A stretch of 64,000 bases of DNA from Cycas panzhihuaensis (lineage: Eukaryota > Cycadophyta), in the NCBI GenBank assembly GCA_023213395.1, contig CM041465.1:124999741-125063740 (forward strand), in the 5' to 3' direction. Positions 29,428 to 39,203 of the stretch are shown here, piece by piece; within the stretch, counting starts at the first letter, position 1, and every line of letters starts with the position of its first letter. A program made the translations under genes and the position numbers. Under the pieces are notes generated by a model. It made no database searches. It worked only from the letters and a program-made list of their open reading frames with translations, and was not told where the DNA came from.

Positions 29428-30163
29428 ATCTTATTATTATGACTTACTGCAACACAAGCTTTCACATCAAGTATAATTGGGTGTGATAGTAGCCTATACA
29501 GGTCATTGCTTTCAACCCCTTTTGCGATTACATGGCCATTATTTTTCATGTCTAGGATATAACAAAATCCTTTCTTATCAAATACAGTGCTCAACCCCTT
29601 TTTCTTGAGTTGGAAGATAGATAGTAAGTTCATTTTTAAACCAGGTATCAAAAGTACATTTTCAATTTTCTCAACCTAGTCTTTTATTTTAATGGCAATG
29701 GTTCCAGCTCCTTTGATTTCAGGGAGTATTTGTCTCCCAATTCCATGGATTTGTCAGAAGTATATGGTTGCAAGCTTTTGAACCATTCTTCTTGGCTGGT
29801 CATGTGACGAGAGGCTCTTGAGTCGATGTACCATACATCTTTATCTTGGAGGCATGTTGCTAGGGCAACAATGAAAGTTGTTTCCTCTTTTTCATCATCA
29901 TCATCACTGGTTTGTTCCTTGTTGTAGTTTCCCATGGGTCGTTTCCCTCTCTGGGTATCTACTTTCTTGCATTGGTATGGAAAGTGTCTTGATTGGCCAC
30001 AATGATAACACACATCAAATGCTTTACAAGAACTAGCAAAATGACCAGTCTTACATGATTGTAACAAATCCCTGAGTATCTGCGACCTCGTCCTCTTGTA
30101 TCTTGCCAAAGGCCTCGTGATGAAGCATGACCTTCGGGAGTTCTTCCTCTTCCTTTGTTGCAT
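29367..30163 (-). pseudogene. pol: copia-2 nucleocapsid, protease and GAG-pre-integrase
   Basis: ORF 29684-30163 contains a partial first knuckle (CKTGHFASSC), a complete second knuckle CYHCGQSRHFPYQC (29969-30010) and the protease site WYIDSRASRHMTS, where the Gly of DSGAS is Arg. ORF 29367-29651 follows with PGLKMNLLSIFQLKKKG and the MWHLKYGHLPMEK zinc-binding start. Frames change near 29680 and 30100. Confidence 0.88.
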
Positions 30164-30807
30164 CCTCTGAATCCCAGGTTCAATCTAGAGGCAAAAGCGT
30201 CCTCCAGTTCACCTACATCCTCATAACTCTTGTTTCTCTGATCCTGTCTTAGCAACAATCCTGTTAGAGTGCTCACTATCATTGTTGCTATTTGATCAGT
30301 GTTAGTGATGGTGTTTATCGTTACATCGAACGAGTTAGGTAATTTACTGACCACAAGCTCCACCAACTCCTGATCAGTGATTAGAGCACCCGCATTAGAG
30401 AGATCATTCCTTAGTGAAATTACCTTATGCAAGAAATCAGTAATTGTTTCGAACTCCTTCATATGAAGTTTGAACAACTCTTCTTTCAGGGTTATTATCC
30501 TAGCCTTGTTCTTTTGTCCATACAAATTTTCTAGACACTTCCAAATGCTTTCGGTGGAGTATAAAATTTCAACATAGATAAGAAGGGAATTTGAAATAGA
30601 TAATTTCAAAATTAGAACCCCTGTACTGTCCCAATCTTCCCAGTTGGTTTGTTCAGGCCCAACATCCTTTGGTTTGGTTTCGGCTCCTGTTGCAATTTTC
30701 CAAGCATTTTTAGCTCTGAGGAGGGTCTCTATCTTAATTTTCCAGATGTGGTAGTTGGTATCAGTAAGCTTATCATTATCAGATACAGCTAGGATAGAGG
30801 AAGTCAT
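29959..30807 (-). CDS. gag: copia-2 gag (open fragment, 282 aa)
   Basis: ATG at 30807. Typical copia gag: KLTDTNYHIWKIKIETLLRA, ILKLSISNSLLIYVEIL, WKCLENLYGQKNKARIITL, FLHKVISLRNDLSNAGALIT and ELVVSKLPNSFDVTINTI, then a Gly/Arg-rich tail. The frame drifts off near residue 225, where the knuckles lie in another frame (see previous entry). Its N-terminus matches copia-4 at 33542, supporting the start. Forms the particle shell. Confidence 0.9.
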   Translation of the reverse strand: MTSSILAVSDNDKLTDTNYHIWKIKIETLLRAKNAWKIATGAETKPKDVGPEQTNWEDWDSTGVLILKLSISNSLLIYVEILYSTESIWKCLENLYGQKNKARIITLKEELFKLHMKEFETITDFLHKVISLRNDLSNAGALITDQELVELVVSKLPNSFDVTINTITNTDQIATMIVSTLTGLLLRQDQRNKSYEDVGELEDAFASRLNLGFRGCNKGRGRTPEGHASSRGLWQDTRGRGRRYSGICYNHVRLVILLVLVKHLMCVIIVANQDTFHTNARK

Positions 30808-31538
30808 TTCTAGAGAGAAAAATATGTTCTGGGAGCCCTAGACTGTACAATGGTACGAATTTCCATACAATACCCGAACTATACGGATGGAGATGAGACC
30901 TATCTCAAATGAAAGGTCTTCAAGAGTAGATCAAGGATCTGCAATTACTTTTTTGAGACAACTTCTAATTTAAGAGAAATCTGGCTCAAAATCTCTAAAG
31001 GGGCGGCTAGGGTTTCTCACAAAAATGAAAAAAACTCCACAAATCTTCAAGGAACCACTCCACAAGAGCATTCAATAGAATTGTATGCTTCTTACAAAGG
31101 ATTTAGATCTGAGATTACCTAGAGATATGCTCTAGTCTGAGAAAAATCTTCAAAATGCTTCCTAAACCTGCGTGGTTGGTAAAAGGGCTAAAACCCACTT
31201 CAAACAACATTGGATCACTTCATGGTAGAATAGAAAGGTATAGAGGACGTCGAGATCTTCGATCTGGGTCAGTTTCATTGAAATCTGAGACTTTGATTAT
31301 TTTCATGTCCGTATAGTCGTACGGTTCTGTACAGTCACTTTCGTACTTGCTTTAAGCTCTAATCCTACTTTGCTTGAGGTCTTCTTGCCTCCTCCTTGCA
31401 CTCCTTCAGGTGTCTGTCTCCTTCTCTCTTTGCTTCGTTTGAAGTCTTTTGTCTTTATCCTTCACAACTTGTCTAGGATTGTACTTGTCTCTCTCACTTG
31501 ATTCCGTAAAGACCCTCTCTTAATCAAGTAGAATAACC
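30808..31538 (-). other. copia-2 leader
   Basis: About 730 bp between PBS and gag with no gene. It contains GTAC-rich palindromic words (GTACAATGGTAC near 30845 and CGTATAGTCGTACGG near 31310) that also occur in the copia-1 and copia-4 leaders. Confidence 0.6.
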
Positions 31539-31551
31539 TGCTCTAATACCA
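31539..31551 (-). other. copia-2 primer-binding site
   Basis: Element sense TGGTATTAGAGCA directly abutting the LTR; one change from the initiator-Met PBS. Confidence 0.85.
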
Positions 31552-31739
31552 TGTCAGAATGCTAGATCAAAGATAGCTGAATAATGCTTGATTGATTATC
31601 ATTGAGAGCTCAAGTGAATAAATACAATTAGGGTTTATAACCGACTTGTAACCGAAATACATCTAAATGACACGTGTCTGTCAGTTACATACATTAAATA
31701 TTTATTCTATGACATAGGATAAAACATTAGATTCTAACA
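31552..31739 (-). repeat. copia-2 5' LTR
   Basis: 188 bp TGTCAGAATG...ATTCTAACA, followed by TSD TTAAG (31740-31744). Confidence 0.92.
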
Positions 31740-31744
31740 TTAAG
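31740..31744. repeat. TSD TTAAG, right copy, of copia-2
   Basis: Exact match to 9423-9427. Confidence 0.88.
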
Positions 31745-32902
31745 TGTTGGTGTTGTGTCCAAGTGTAGTGATGACATGTCCACCTAGTGCTCAAGCGGCA
31801 CTCTATGTGCCCAAATAGCACTCAATAAGGTCTTCAAGTGCATGTGATCATTAAAATCATACACATATGAAGAGCCAAATCATTGGATATTACTCTGATC
31901 CAGATGATTGGCTAGTACAAAGGATTTAAGTGCCTTATTCGGTTTACAAAAGGGCCAAAATAGGCCTCCAAAAGCCAAAAAAATCATAAATATCTTTAAA
32001 AAAACTCTCTTACATGCAATAATTTTTTGTTTTCTGTTTGAAACTAAGGGGAAACTTTGACAAAATAAACTAGTACCCTCTTAGTGAAGGCGGGTCACAG
32101 CGAAAACAAGACACAAACGCAAAAGTACATTTAAAAAATCCCTTTTTAAAACATGAAGTGTATGAGGGCCCACAACCAAAAATTTGATTTTTTGCTTGTA
32201 ACTTGCAAAATACACAACAAAATTATTGGAGAGAGGACTCGATGGAATCGTGATGCTGAGAGGATTCCAAAGATGCAATTTTTTCAGGTTCAAACTTGAA
32301 AATTTTCTCAGAACGAATAAAATTGACTTTTTCTCCAAATCTGTTGAAAATCATTGTTTTGGTCCACATTTAGCCTAAATCTATTTTCGCTCCCAAAGAC
32401 AAAAGTGCTCAAGAGGCCAAAATGCACGTACTGGTGAAATTTAGTGCGATTCTGAGAAGTTTGATTTTTTGATCGTACAATTGTATGGAATTCCGTACAA
32501 TCCGTACGATTTGACTTCATACTTCAGAATCTACTTTTAATCAACAAAAATCACTTATTTCTTCTTCTGCAAGCTGTAAATCTGACTTTTACTACAAAAA
32601 TAGGCCAAAAAATGCCAAATTTGGAGCTAAAAAATAAAGCTGAAAACTGCTATAAGATGAGCAATTCCTGTGCTCTTTTAGACCTACAAATAGGTTGTTT
32701 TAGACAACCACACTTCTTCCTTTAATCAACAGAAATAAAACAATACAAGAGCATACAAATTTATATTAAGAATTTCCTAAAAAAAGCTTTAAAAATGAAT
32801 TAAAAAATATTTCAACTCTTCACTTCATATGAATGGCGAATAAGAGGAGAAAATAGCTTGTAATCTCCTTGGAAGTGAGTGTGGCGCTAGGATCCTCCCA
32901 AT
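31745..32902 (-). other. copia-1 leader, PBS-proximal part
   Basis: Continues the sequence interrupted at 9427. No credible gene; ORFs 32081-32338 and 32308-32520 have no family resemblance. Contains GTACAATTGTATGGAATTCC near 32475, a partly palindromic stretch. Confidence 0.6.
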
Positions 32903-32915
32903 GGCTCTAGTACCA
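32903..32915 (-). other. copia-1 primer-binding site
   Basis: Element sense TGGTACTAGAGCC, two bases after the LTR end CAACA; a diverged initiator-Met-type PBS. Confidence 0.7.
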
Positions 32916-32917
32916 CT

Positions 32918-33275
32918 TGTTGAGGGAATGGATCTAGGGATCTAGTGCACTAACACTACACAATGGCAAACAGTGGAGACAAGCATAATGTACTCAATAA
33001 GAGAAATGCTAATAACTTGAACTCAAAGAGGAGAAGTGTAGAATGATCACTCTCCATGTAATTTCAACTTATATAATGAGAATGCTTATTACGGTTTGGA
33101 ATTTGAGTTTTCCCTCCCAATGACATTCAAATGAGATTACATGAAATTATAGTGAAATGAACTTTATGTCATTTCACTTAAGTGACTTAAGCATAGTCAC
33201 CTTATCCTAAAGTTACAAGCATAAAAGTAACTTTATCTAATTCTAACTTTATGAAATGACCATGTGACATTAACA
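32918..33275 (-). repeat. copia-1 5' LTR
   Basis: 358 bp, in element sense TGTTAATGTCAC...CCCTCAACA, with TATATAA-type TATA near 33075 and a TCACTTAAGTGA palindrome near 33174. Only one copy is in the window; the outer boundary is set by the TG and by where the copia-4 leader resumes, so it could be off by a few bases. Confidence 0.72.
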
Positions 33276-33541
33276 TTGTCACACTTTGATGGTTTTTAGT
33301 CGAGCATTTTTTTAATCTATGTAGATTTGTGAAAAAACCTAGCCCCCCACTTTTACTCTACAGGTTGAATACCTCTCAAACCAGGGACTATTTTGAAAAA
33401 ATATTTTCATATTAGTGATCTCCACATCAATACCTTTCATTTGAGGTACATCTTGATCTCATCCGTACAATTCAAGTACCGTACAAAATTCAATACAATT
33501 GTATGGCCTAGGGCTTGTACTTGCAATTTTTTGAATTAGAA

Positions 33542-34460
33542 ATGACTTCTTCTATTCTTGCTTTCTCTAATATAGACAAACTTATAGACAATAACTATCA
33601 TGTCTGGAAGATAAAAATAGAGACATTATTAAGAGCCAAAAATGCATGGAGGATTGCAACTGAACAAGAAGCAAAACCCGATACAGCAGGACCAAACCTA
33701 ACAAGTTTGGAAGAAAGGGATAGTGTAGGAGTCATAGTGTTAAAACTCTCGATATCAAATCCTCTCCTCATGTAGAAAATTTATATGGGCAAAAGAATAA
33801 GGCTAGAATAGTTGCCTTGAAAGAAGAATTATTCAAGCTTCACATGAAAGAGACAGAAACAGTGACCGAATCTATCCACAAAGTTGTTTCCTTGAGAAAT
33901 AACCTTTCAAGTGCAGGTGTAGCCATAACAGATTAGGAGTTAGTAGAAATGATAGTTAGCAAATTGCCTAAGTCTTTCGATGTAATCATAAACACAATAA
34001 CTAACAATGATTAGATTACAACAATGACCTTGGATACATTAACTAGGTTGTTGCTAAGATAAGAACAGAAAAATAAGAAATATGAAGGCTCTGAAGAACT
34101 AGAAGATGCATTCATTTCTAGACTAAACTTTGGGCCAAGAGGGCAAAGCAGAGGAAGAGGACAAACTCCAGAAGCAAGGACTTCTTCATGAGGTCGATGG
34201 CAAGCTACTAGAGGTCGAGGACGTATTACAACACAAAGAGTATGCTACAATTGTGGTAAGTCAAGCCATTTTGCAAGTTCATGTAAAGCTTTTGATCTGT
34301 GTTATCATTGTAGATAGCCAGGACACTACCCATACCAATGTCCTCAAAGGAGGGCATACATTCAGAGAGGGAAACGTCCAATTGGAAACTACAACAAGGA
34401 GCAAACAGACAGGGATGAGGAAGAAGAGACTACCTTCATTGTTGCTCTCACTGCAAGTCC
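33542..34460 (+). pseudogene. gag: copia-4 gag with two knuckles
   Basis: Opens MTSSILAFSNIDKLIDNN and continues WKIKIETLLRAKNAW, matching copia-2. ORF ends 33775; the rest is recovered across stops (LHMKETETVTESIHKVV; LVEMIVSKLPKSFDVII). A deletion near 33778 removes the segment that copia-2 has between LLIYVEIL and LYGQKNKARI. Two knuckles lie in one frame: CYNCGKSSHFASSC (34243-34284) and a second at 34300-34341 broken by a TAG. The 126 aa ORF 34130-34510 is a shifted shadow. Confidence 0.85.
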
Positions 34461-35205
34461 CCAGGACAAAGACATATGGTACATTGATACAGGAGCATCC
34501 AAACACATGACTAGTAGAGAAGACTGGTTCGAGACACTCCAGCAATATACATCAGACAGATTGATGGAACTAGGAGACAAATACCCCCTTAATATAAAAA
34601 GAGTATGAACAATAGCTATCAAATTGCAAGGCAGCATCAAAAAGATTAGAAATGTACTTTTGGTCCCTGACCTCAAAATGAATCTTCTTTGTATTTCTCA
34701 ACTTAGCAAGAAAAAGCTAAGGATTGTCTTTGATGAAAAGGGGTTCCGTTACACCCTTGACATGAAGGATAATGGCAATGTAATTGTAGAGGGAGTAGAA
34801 AGCAATGACCTATATGTGTTGCTTTCCCACCATGTGCTCTTTGGTGTAAAAGCTTATACAACTGCAAATCTTAATGAAAATGACAAATTGTGGCACTTTG
34901 AGTATGGACACCTTCCCATAGAAAAACTAAAGTCAATGAAGAAGGAAGGGTTGGTTGATGGTCTTCCTTTTATCACATTAGATAACTTTGTTTGTAAAAG
35001 GTGTCAATCTAGAAAACAACATAGCCTACCTTCTAAAGAAAGCAAATGGCAAGCTCAAAAGAAGTTGGAATTAATACACATCGACATATGTGAACCTCTC
35101 ACTCCACATTCAATCAATGGTTGTAGATACTTTCTTACATTTATTGATGATTTGACTAGGAAAATATGGATCTACTTTCTCCAAAAAAAAATCAAAAGTG
35201 TTTGA
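34461..35205 (+). pseudogene. pol: copia-4 protease, GAG-pre-integrase and integrase start
   Basis: The protease site WYIDTGASKHMTS (about 34477) is intact in motif, unlike in the other copia copies. After a TGA, ORF 34624-35205 runs VPDLKMNLLCISQLSKKK, LWHFEYGHLPIEKLKSMK, the CKRCQSRKQH zinc pair, LELIHIDICEPLTPHS (first Asp) and FIDDLTRKIWIYFLQ, ending at an A-run frameshift. Confidence 0.9.
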
Positions 35206-35950
35206 CAACTTCAAAGAATTTAAAGTTGAAGTAGAACTAGAATCGAAAAAGAAGATAAAATGCATAAAATCTGATGGTGGAGGTGAATATGTTTCAAAGG
35301 AATTCCCGAGCTATTGTAAAGTAAATGGAATTCGTAGACAATTCACAACCCCATATACTCCTTAATCTAATGGGGTTGCAAAAAGGAAGAATAGAGCCAT
35401 TATGGAAATGGCACGTTGCATGGTTCATGAGAAAAAAGTCCCTAAATCTTACTGGGCTGAAGCAGTAAACACAACTTGTTATCTGTTGAATCGAAGTCCA
35501 ACAAAGATACTAGATCTTCTCACCCCAGAAGAAGCCTGGACAAGAAGAAAACCAAATGTAAGTCATCTGAAGGTATTTGGATGCCAAGCATTTGTCCACA
35601 TCCCCGACAAAAAAAGAACAAAGCTTAACTCAAAAAGCCTTGAATGTATTATGATTGGCTACAACAAGAATTTTAAAGCTTACAAATGCATGGATCCAAA
35701 AGCCAACAAGATCTATGTAAGAAGAGATGTCATATTCGATGAAGAAGAAGATAAAAATCAAGTCAAGATAATTGACGAAGTACCTCAAGTTATCTCTCAA
35801 GAAATTCCTATTGAAGAAGCATTGGCCTATCTCAGAAGACTTAGTCTCTCCATAGACTTCACACGAAGTCTCACCATCAGAAGAAGAAGAATCATCTCCG
35901 GAAGGATCAAGAACTAAAGAAGAACCAAAGAAGGAGAAAAAGCTACCCAG
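35206..35950 (+). pseudogene. pol: copia-4 integrase core and C-terminus
   Basis: KCIKSDGGGEYVSKEF carries the second Asp. NGVAKRKNRAIMEMARC has Lys where the catalytic Glu of NGVAERKN should be. ORF 35402-35917 continues MEMARCMVHEKKVPKSYW, WTRRKPNVSHLKVFGCQAF and VRRDVIFDEEEDKNQ. A stop replaces the Gln of YTPQSNG. Nonfunctional. Confidence 0.88.
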
Positions 35951-36760
35951 ATGGTACGTCAAAACTGTTGAGGAAGGAAAAGGAGATATACTTCCTCATA
36001 GAACAAGAAGCCAGAGCCACAGAGCCTTGTACATTAACATAGAACCCAAATCATTTACAGAGGCAAAGGAGCAGATCGAATGGAGAACAACCATGGGCAC
36101 TAAGAATCCATCATCAAAAATTAGACTTGGGAATTGGTTGAATTACCACCCAACAAACCAGTGGTCAACTACAAATGGATCTACAAGATAAAGGAGGGAA
36201 CCAATGGAAATATTAAGAAGTACAAAGCAAGACTTGTTGCAAAGGGCTAAACTCAAATAGTTGGGGTAGACTATGAAGAAACATTTTCGCCTATCACTAA
36301 ATTAAACACAATAAGAGCAGTAATAGCATTAGCAGCACAGAAAAATTGGAAAATATATCTACTAGATGTCAAAAGTGCCTTTCTAAATGGGGAAATAGAA
36401 GAAGAAGTCTACATGAAGCAACCAAAAGGCTATATTAAAAAAGGGCAAGAACACTTGGTCTGTAGGTTGAAAAAGGCATTGTATGGAGTAAAACAAACTC
36501 TTCGTGCATGGTATGCAAAGTTGGACAACTATCCCTGCCAAAATGGATTCCACAGGTGCAACTCAGACTCAAGCTTGTATGTAAAGAACGGAAATGGGAT
36601 GATCACCATAATTGTGGCATATGTAGATGATATGATTCTCACCGGAGATGATGAAGAATCAATCTCATACATAAAGGTCAACTTGAAAATAAATTTGAAA
36701 TTATTGATCTGGGTCTCCCAAGTTATTATCTAGGGATAGAGGTTGACCAAAAGGAAGACT
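35951..36760 (+). pseudogene. pol: copia-4 reverse transcriptase
   Basis: Broken entry (PRWYVKTVEEGKGD), then fragments with VDYEETFSPI and LLDVKSAFLNGEIEEEVYMK across stops. ORF 36413-36733 is open: HLVCRLKKALYGVKQTLRAW, SDSSLYVKNGNGMITIIV and the catalytic YVDD at 36620-36631. It shifts near 36700. Confidence 0.9.
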
Positions 36761-37560
36761 CAGTCACTTTGTGTCAAAGCAAGTATATCAAAGACTTGTT
36801 GGCAAAATTTCAAATGGAGGATTACAATCCATGTGCAACCTCCATGGAAGTGAATTGTAACTTGATTCTTGACAAGGAAGAACCTCAAGTTAATGCCACT
36901 CTGTATAGACTGCTTATTAGGAGTTTGATCTATTTCACTACCACTAAACCTGACATCACATACTCTGTAAGTCCAGTATTGAGATACATGCAAGAGCCAA
37001 AAATAAAACATTGTAAAGCGGCAAAAAGAATATTTAGATACTTAAGAGGAATAATTAGATTGAAGATTGTATATACAAAGGAAGAATCACTTCAGTTAAC
37101 AACATTATGCGATTCAGACTGGGCAGGAGACAAAGAACAAAGAAAATCTACAAGTGGATATTGCTTCTACCTAGGCACTGCACCAATCTCTTGGAGTAGT
37201 AAAAAGCAGGCACCTGTAGCCCTATCATCAACAAAAGTTGAGTACAAATCAGCAGTCAATACAACCATTGAAACAATTTGGCTAAGATAGCTTTTGACAG
37301 ATCTGAATCAACATCAACAGGGGCCAACAACACTAAATTGTGGCAATCAAAGTACAATCAAATTAATCAGGAATCCAGTTCTTCATGCTCGGACAAAGCA
37401 CATCGAAATTCATCATCATTTGATTCGGGAGAAAGTTCAAAGCAAGGAGATTGATCTGACCTACTACCTAGTAGGAGAACAAGTAATTGATATATTGACA
37501 AAACTACTTGGAAAAGAAAAATTTCAAATCCTTAGGGATAAGATAGGGTTAAAGGGATAA
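36761..37560 (+). pseudogene. pol: copia-4 RNase H
   Basis: ORF 36769-37290 (YIKDLLAKFQMEDYNPCATS; CDSDWAGDKEQRKSTSGYCF; SSKKQAPVALSSTKVEYKSA) ends at a TAG replacing Gln after IWLR. The same frame continues 37294-37560 (GNQSTIKLIRNPVLHARTKH; VIDILTKLLGKEKFQIL) to the natural pol end. Only one stop in about 790 bp, so this is the best-kept part of the element. Confidence 0.9.
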
Positions 37561-37575
37561 AACATTAAGAGAGGG

Positions 37576-37800
37576 TGTTAGAATGTAATGTTTTATCCTA
37601 GAAAGTCTAAAGGGGTAATAGACCCTTCAAGAATGTAACTTACAAATATATGTAGGACGTGTCTGACAAGTGTCACATTTTCATGTTAAAGTTATAGTTA
37701 GTTTCTTGGGAGTTACAAACCCTAATTGTATATATTCAAGAGTTCTCTCCTCCATAATCAATCAAGCATTTCTCTTCCATCTCAAGGTTATTTTCTAACA
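37576..37800 (+). repeat. copia-4 3' LTR
   Basis: 225 bp, TGTTAGAATGTAATG...TTTTCTAACA, preceded by polypurine AAGAGAGGG. About 37 bp longer than the copia-2 LTRs through an internal segment (GAAAGTCTAAAGGGGTAATA region). Confidence 0.85.
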
Positions 37801-39186
37801 TTTGCATTGGAAATGTTTATGATAAGTATTTGGCACATTGCTCCAGGTATTTCTAAAAATACCACTTTTGTAGATTTCATTTCAAAAAAAACAAAAAATC
37901 AAAAATTGTATTTTATTTCATAGTTTAATTCAAAAACGAAAGGGTAAGAAAAGAGCAGCTTCCCCATGTGCATTTTCAATTTCAAAAAAAAAAACGTATT
38001 AAAATAACCAAAAGAAAAGAGTTAATTTTTTTTTTTTTATTTAGTACACTGCATTGCATTTACATGCCAATTTGTTCTTTGGCATGTGCTTTTGAAAGCC
38101 ATAATGGGGAAGAAGGTTGCACCTATTGCGAAATCTTAAATCCGTGGGGTCCACGAGATTGTTTGCTATGTTACTTTTGTTGTTGATTGCATATAATTAA
38201 AGTTGCATAGTAACTGCATTTAGTTGTTTGCTATTTTCCTCCCCTTAATCTTTTTAGGTTAGGGTTCATTCTCATACCGAAGAGGGGGAACTATCGTTTC
38301 TCTACCTAGGTTTCATCACCGAACAAGAGACATAGTCTTGTGCCTTTAGGTGTATCGAGCCCTCCATATCCACGTTTTAAACAAGCCAATGAGGGGTGTA
38401 TATCCTCATCGTCTGCTTATGCATGGAACGTGGATAGCTGAGTGAACCTCATTTGTCTCGTTGAGAGCGGTGTCCTCTTCTTTTTCACCTCTTCCAAGCT
38501 TGAGGTTCACTGAAATCATATGCAGATACCATCGGGCCATCTCACACTTGTGTAAATTGGGTCAGCAGTATTAAGGAGTCCCCACTAACTTATTCACGAG
38601 TGGATCTATCCTATGGTCTTGATTCCTTCAGACCTCTCACGCCAAGCAATCCTTAAACCACTTCTCATAGATTGAGTTCATCGTTTTAGGGTCATGTAGC
38701 AGTCCAGGTTAGGTTAGGTAAGTCTGCCTCGGTTGGGTTTAATTGAATAAGATAGGCACATAGTTGCATAATAGTTGGGCACTTGTGCTTGATCGCCCCC
38801 TTCCCATCATGAGGGCCTTTTGTGTATTGTTTGGTTCTTCTAAGGACACTAGTTGATTGTTAGATTGATATTATCTCAAAGCTTTTAGTTAGACTTCAAT
38901 TCACTTGTCTATTTGATGCACTGTTACCTCATTTGCTTGTTTGCATTATCTGTTTGATCTAGTAGTTAGTCATAGGCTTGCTTTTAGATTTTGTTTATTT
39001 TCCTCTTTTTTCGACACATCGCATACACTTGCACATTGCTCTTAGCTAACCTACGAAGCACATAGCTCGTTGTCCCCAACCCCTATGTACAAGAGGCACA
39101 CGAATGCCCCACGAGAGGCATATGCTCACACCCCTCTCCGCTTGGAACACCCCACCCCCCAAAAAAACCCTGCCAACCCACACCTC
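37801..39186 (+). other. Unassigned segment, possibly LTR of gypsy-2
   Basis: No gene seen. The short ORFs are unconvincing. It ends CCAACCCACACC just before a gypsy-1-like PBS, so its right part is plausibly the decayed 5' LTR of gypsy-2 (gypsy-1 LTR ends GGCCCACACA). The LTR start cannot be located. It contains A-runs and a T-run near 37985-38040. Confidence 0.35.
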
Positions 39187-39203
39187 TTGATTCCGTTGTC
39201 GAG
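39187..39203 (+). other. Candidate primer-binding site of gypsy-2
   Basis: TTGATTCCGTTGTCGAG, three changes from the gypsy-1 PBS. Confidence 0.55.

Larger units (their letters stand above)
9428..31739 (-). mobile_element. copia-2: Ty1/copia element split by copia-3
   Basis: Two 188 bp LTRs (9428-9615 and 31552-31739; about 15 differences, near 8%) with TSD TTAAG. The interior reads on the minus strand: PBS 31539-31551, gag 30807-29959, protease, integrase, RT and RNase H down to 26828. After the copia-3 insertion, the last part of RNase H and the polypurine tract follow at 9725-9616. Sequence and reading frame resume exactly across 9725/26833 once one TAGGA is discounted. It is the same family as copia-4. 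Confidence 0.93.
1..33275 (-). mobile_element. copia-1: Ty1/copia LTR retrotransposon, interrupted, runs off the left edge
   Basis: Minus-strand copia element. RT start, integrase, protease and gag run from 1 to 3138, the leader continues rightwards, and the 5' LTR lies at 32918-33275. The leader is split by TRG-1 (3968-9369) and copia-2 (9428-31739). Removing both joins 3139-3967, 9375-9427 and 31745-32917 into a leader of about 2 kb ending at a PBS beside the LTR. The 3' LTR is outside the window, so its TSD cannot be checked. The element itself sits in the leader of copia-4. Joining coding and LTR parts is inference from colinearity of the insertion sites. Confidence 0.8.
33276..37800 (+). 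mobile_element. copia-4: Ty1/copia element, 5' part off-window beyond copia-1
   Basis: Same family as copia-2, opposite strand. Leader end 33276-33541, gag from ATG 33542, protease, integrase, RT, RNase H to 37560, polypurine tract GAGAGGG and 3' LTR 37576-37800. The 5' LTR is expected left of copia-1, outside the window. Coding parts match copia-2 motif by motif but contain more stops and a long gag/IN decay. Confidence 0.88.

Noticed and set aside
37801-39186. A host gene between copia-4 and gypsy-2
   Set aside because: Only short ORFs, no conserved motif, no splice-supported frame; a decayed LTR is more likely.
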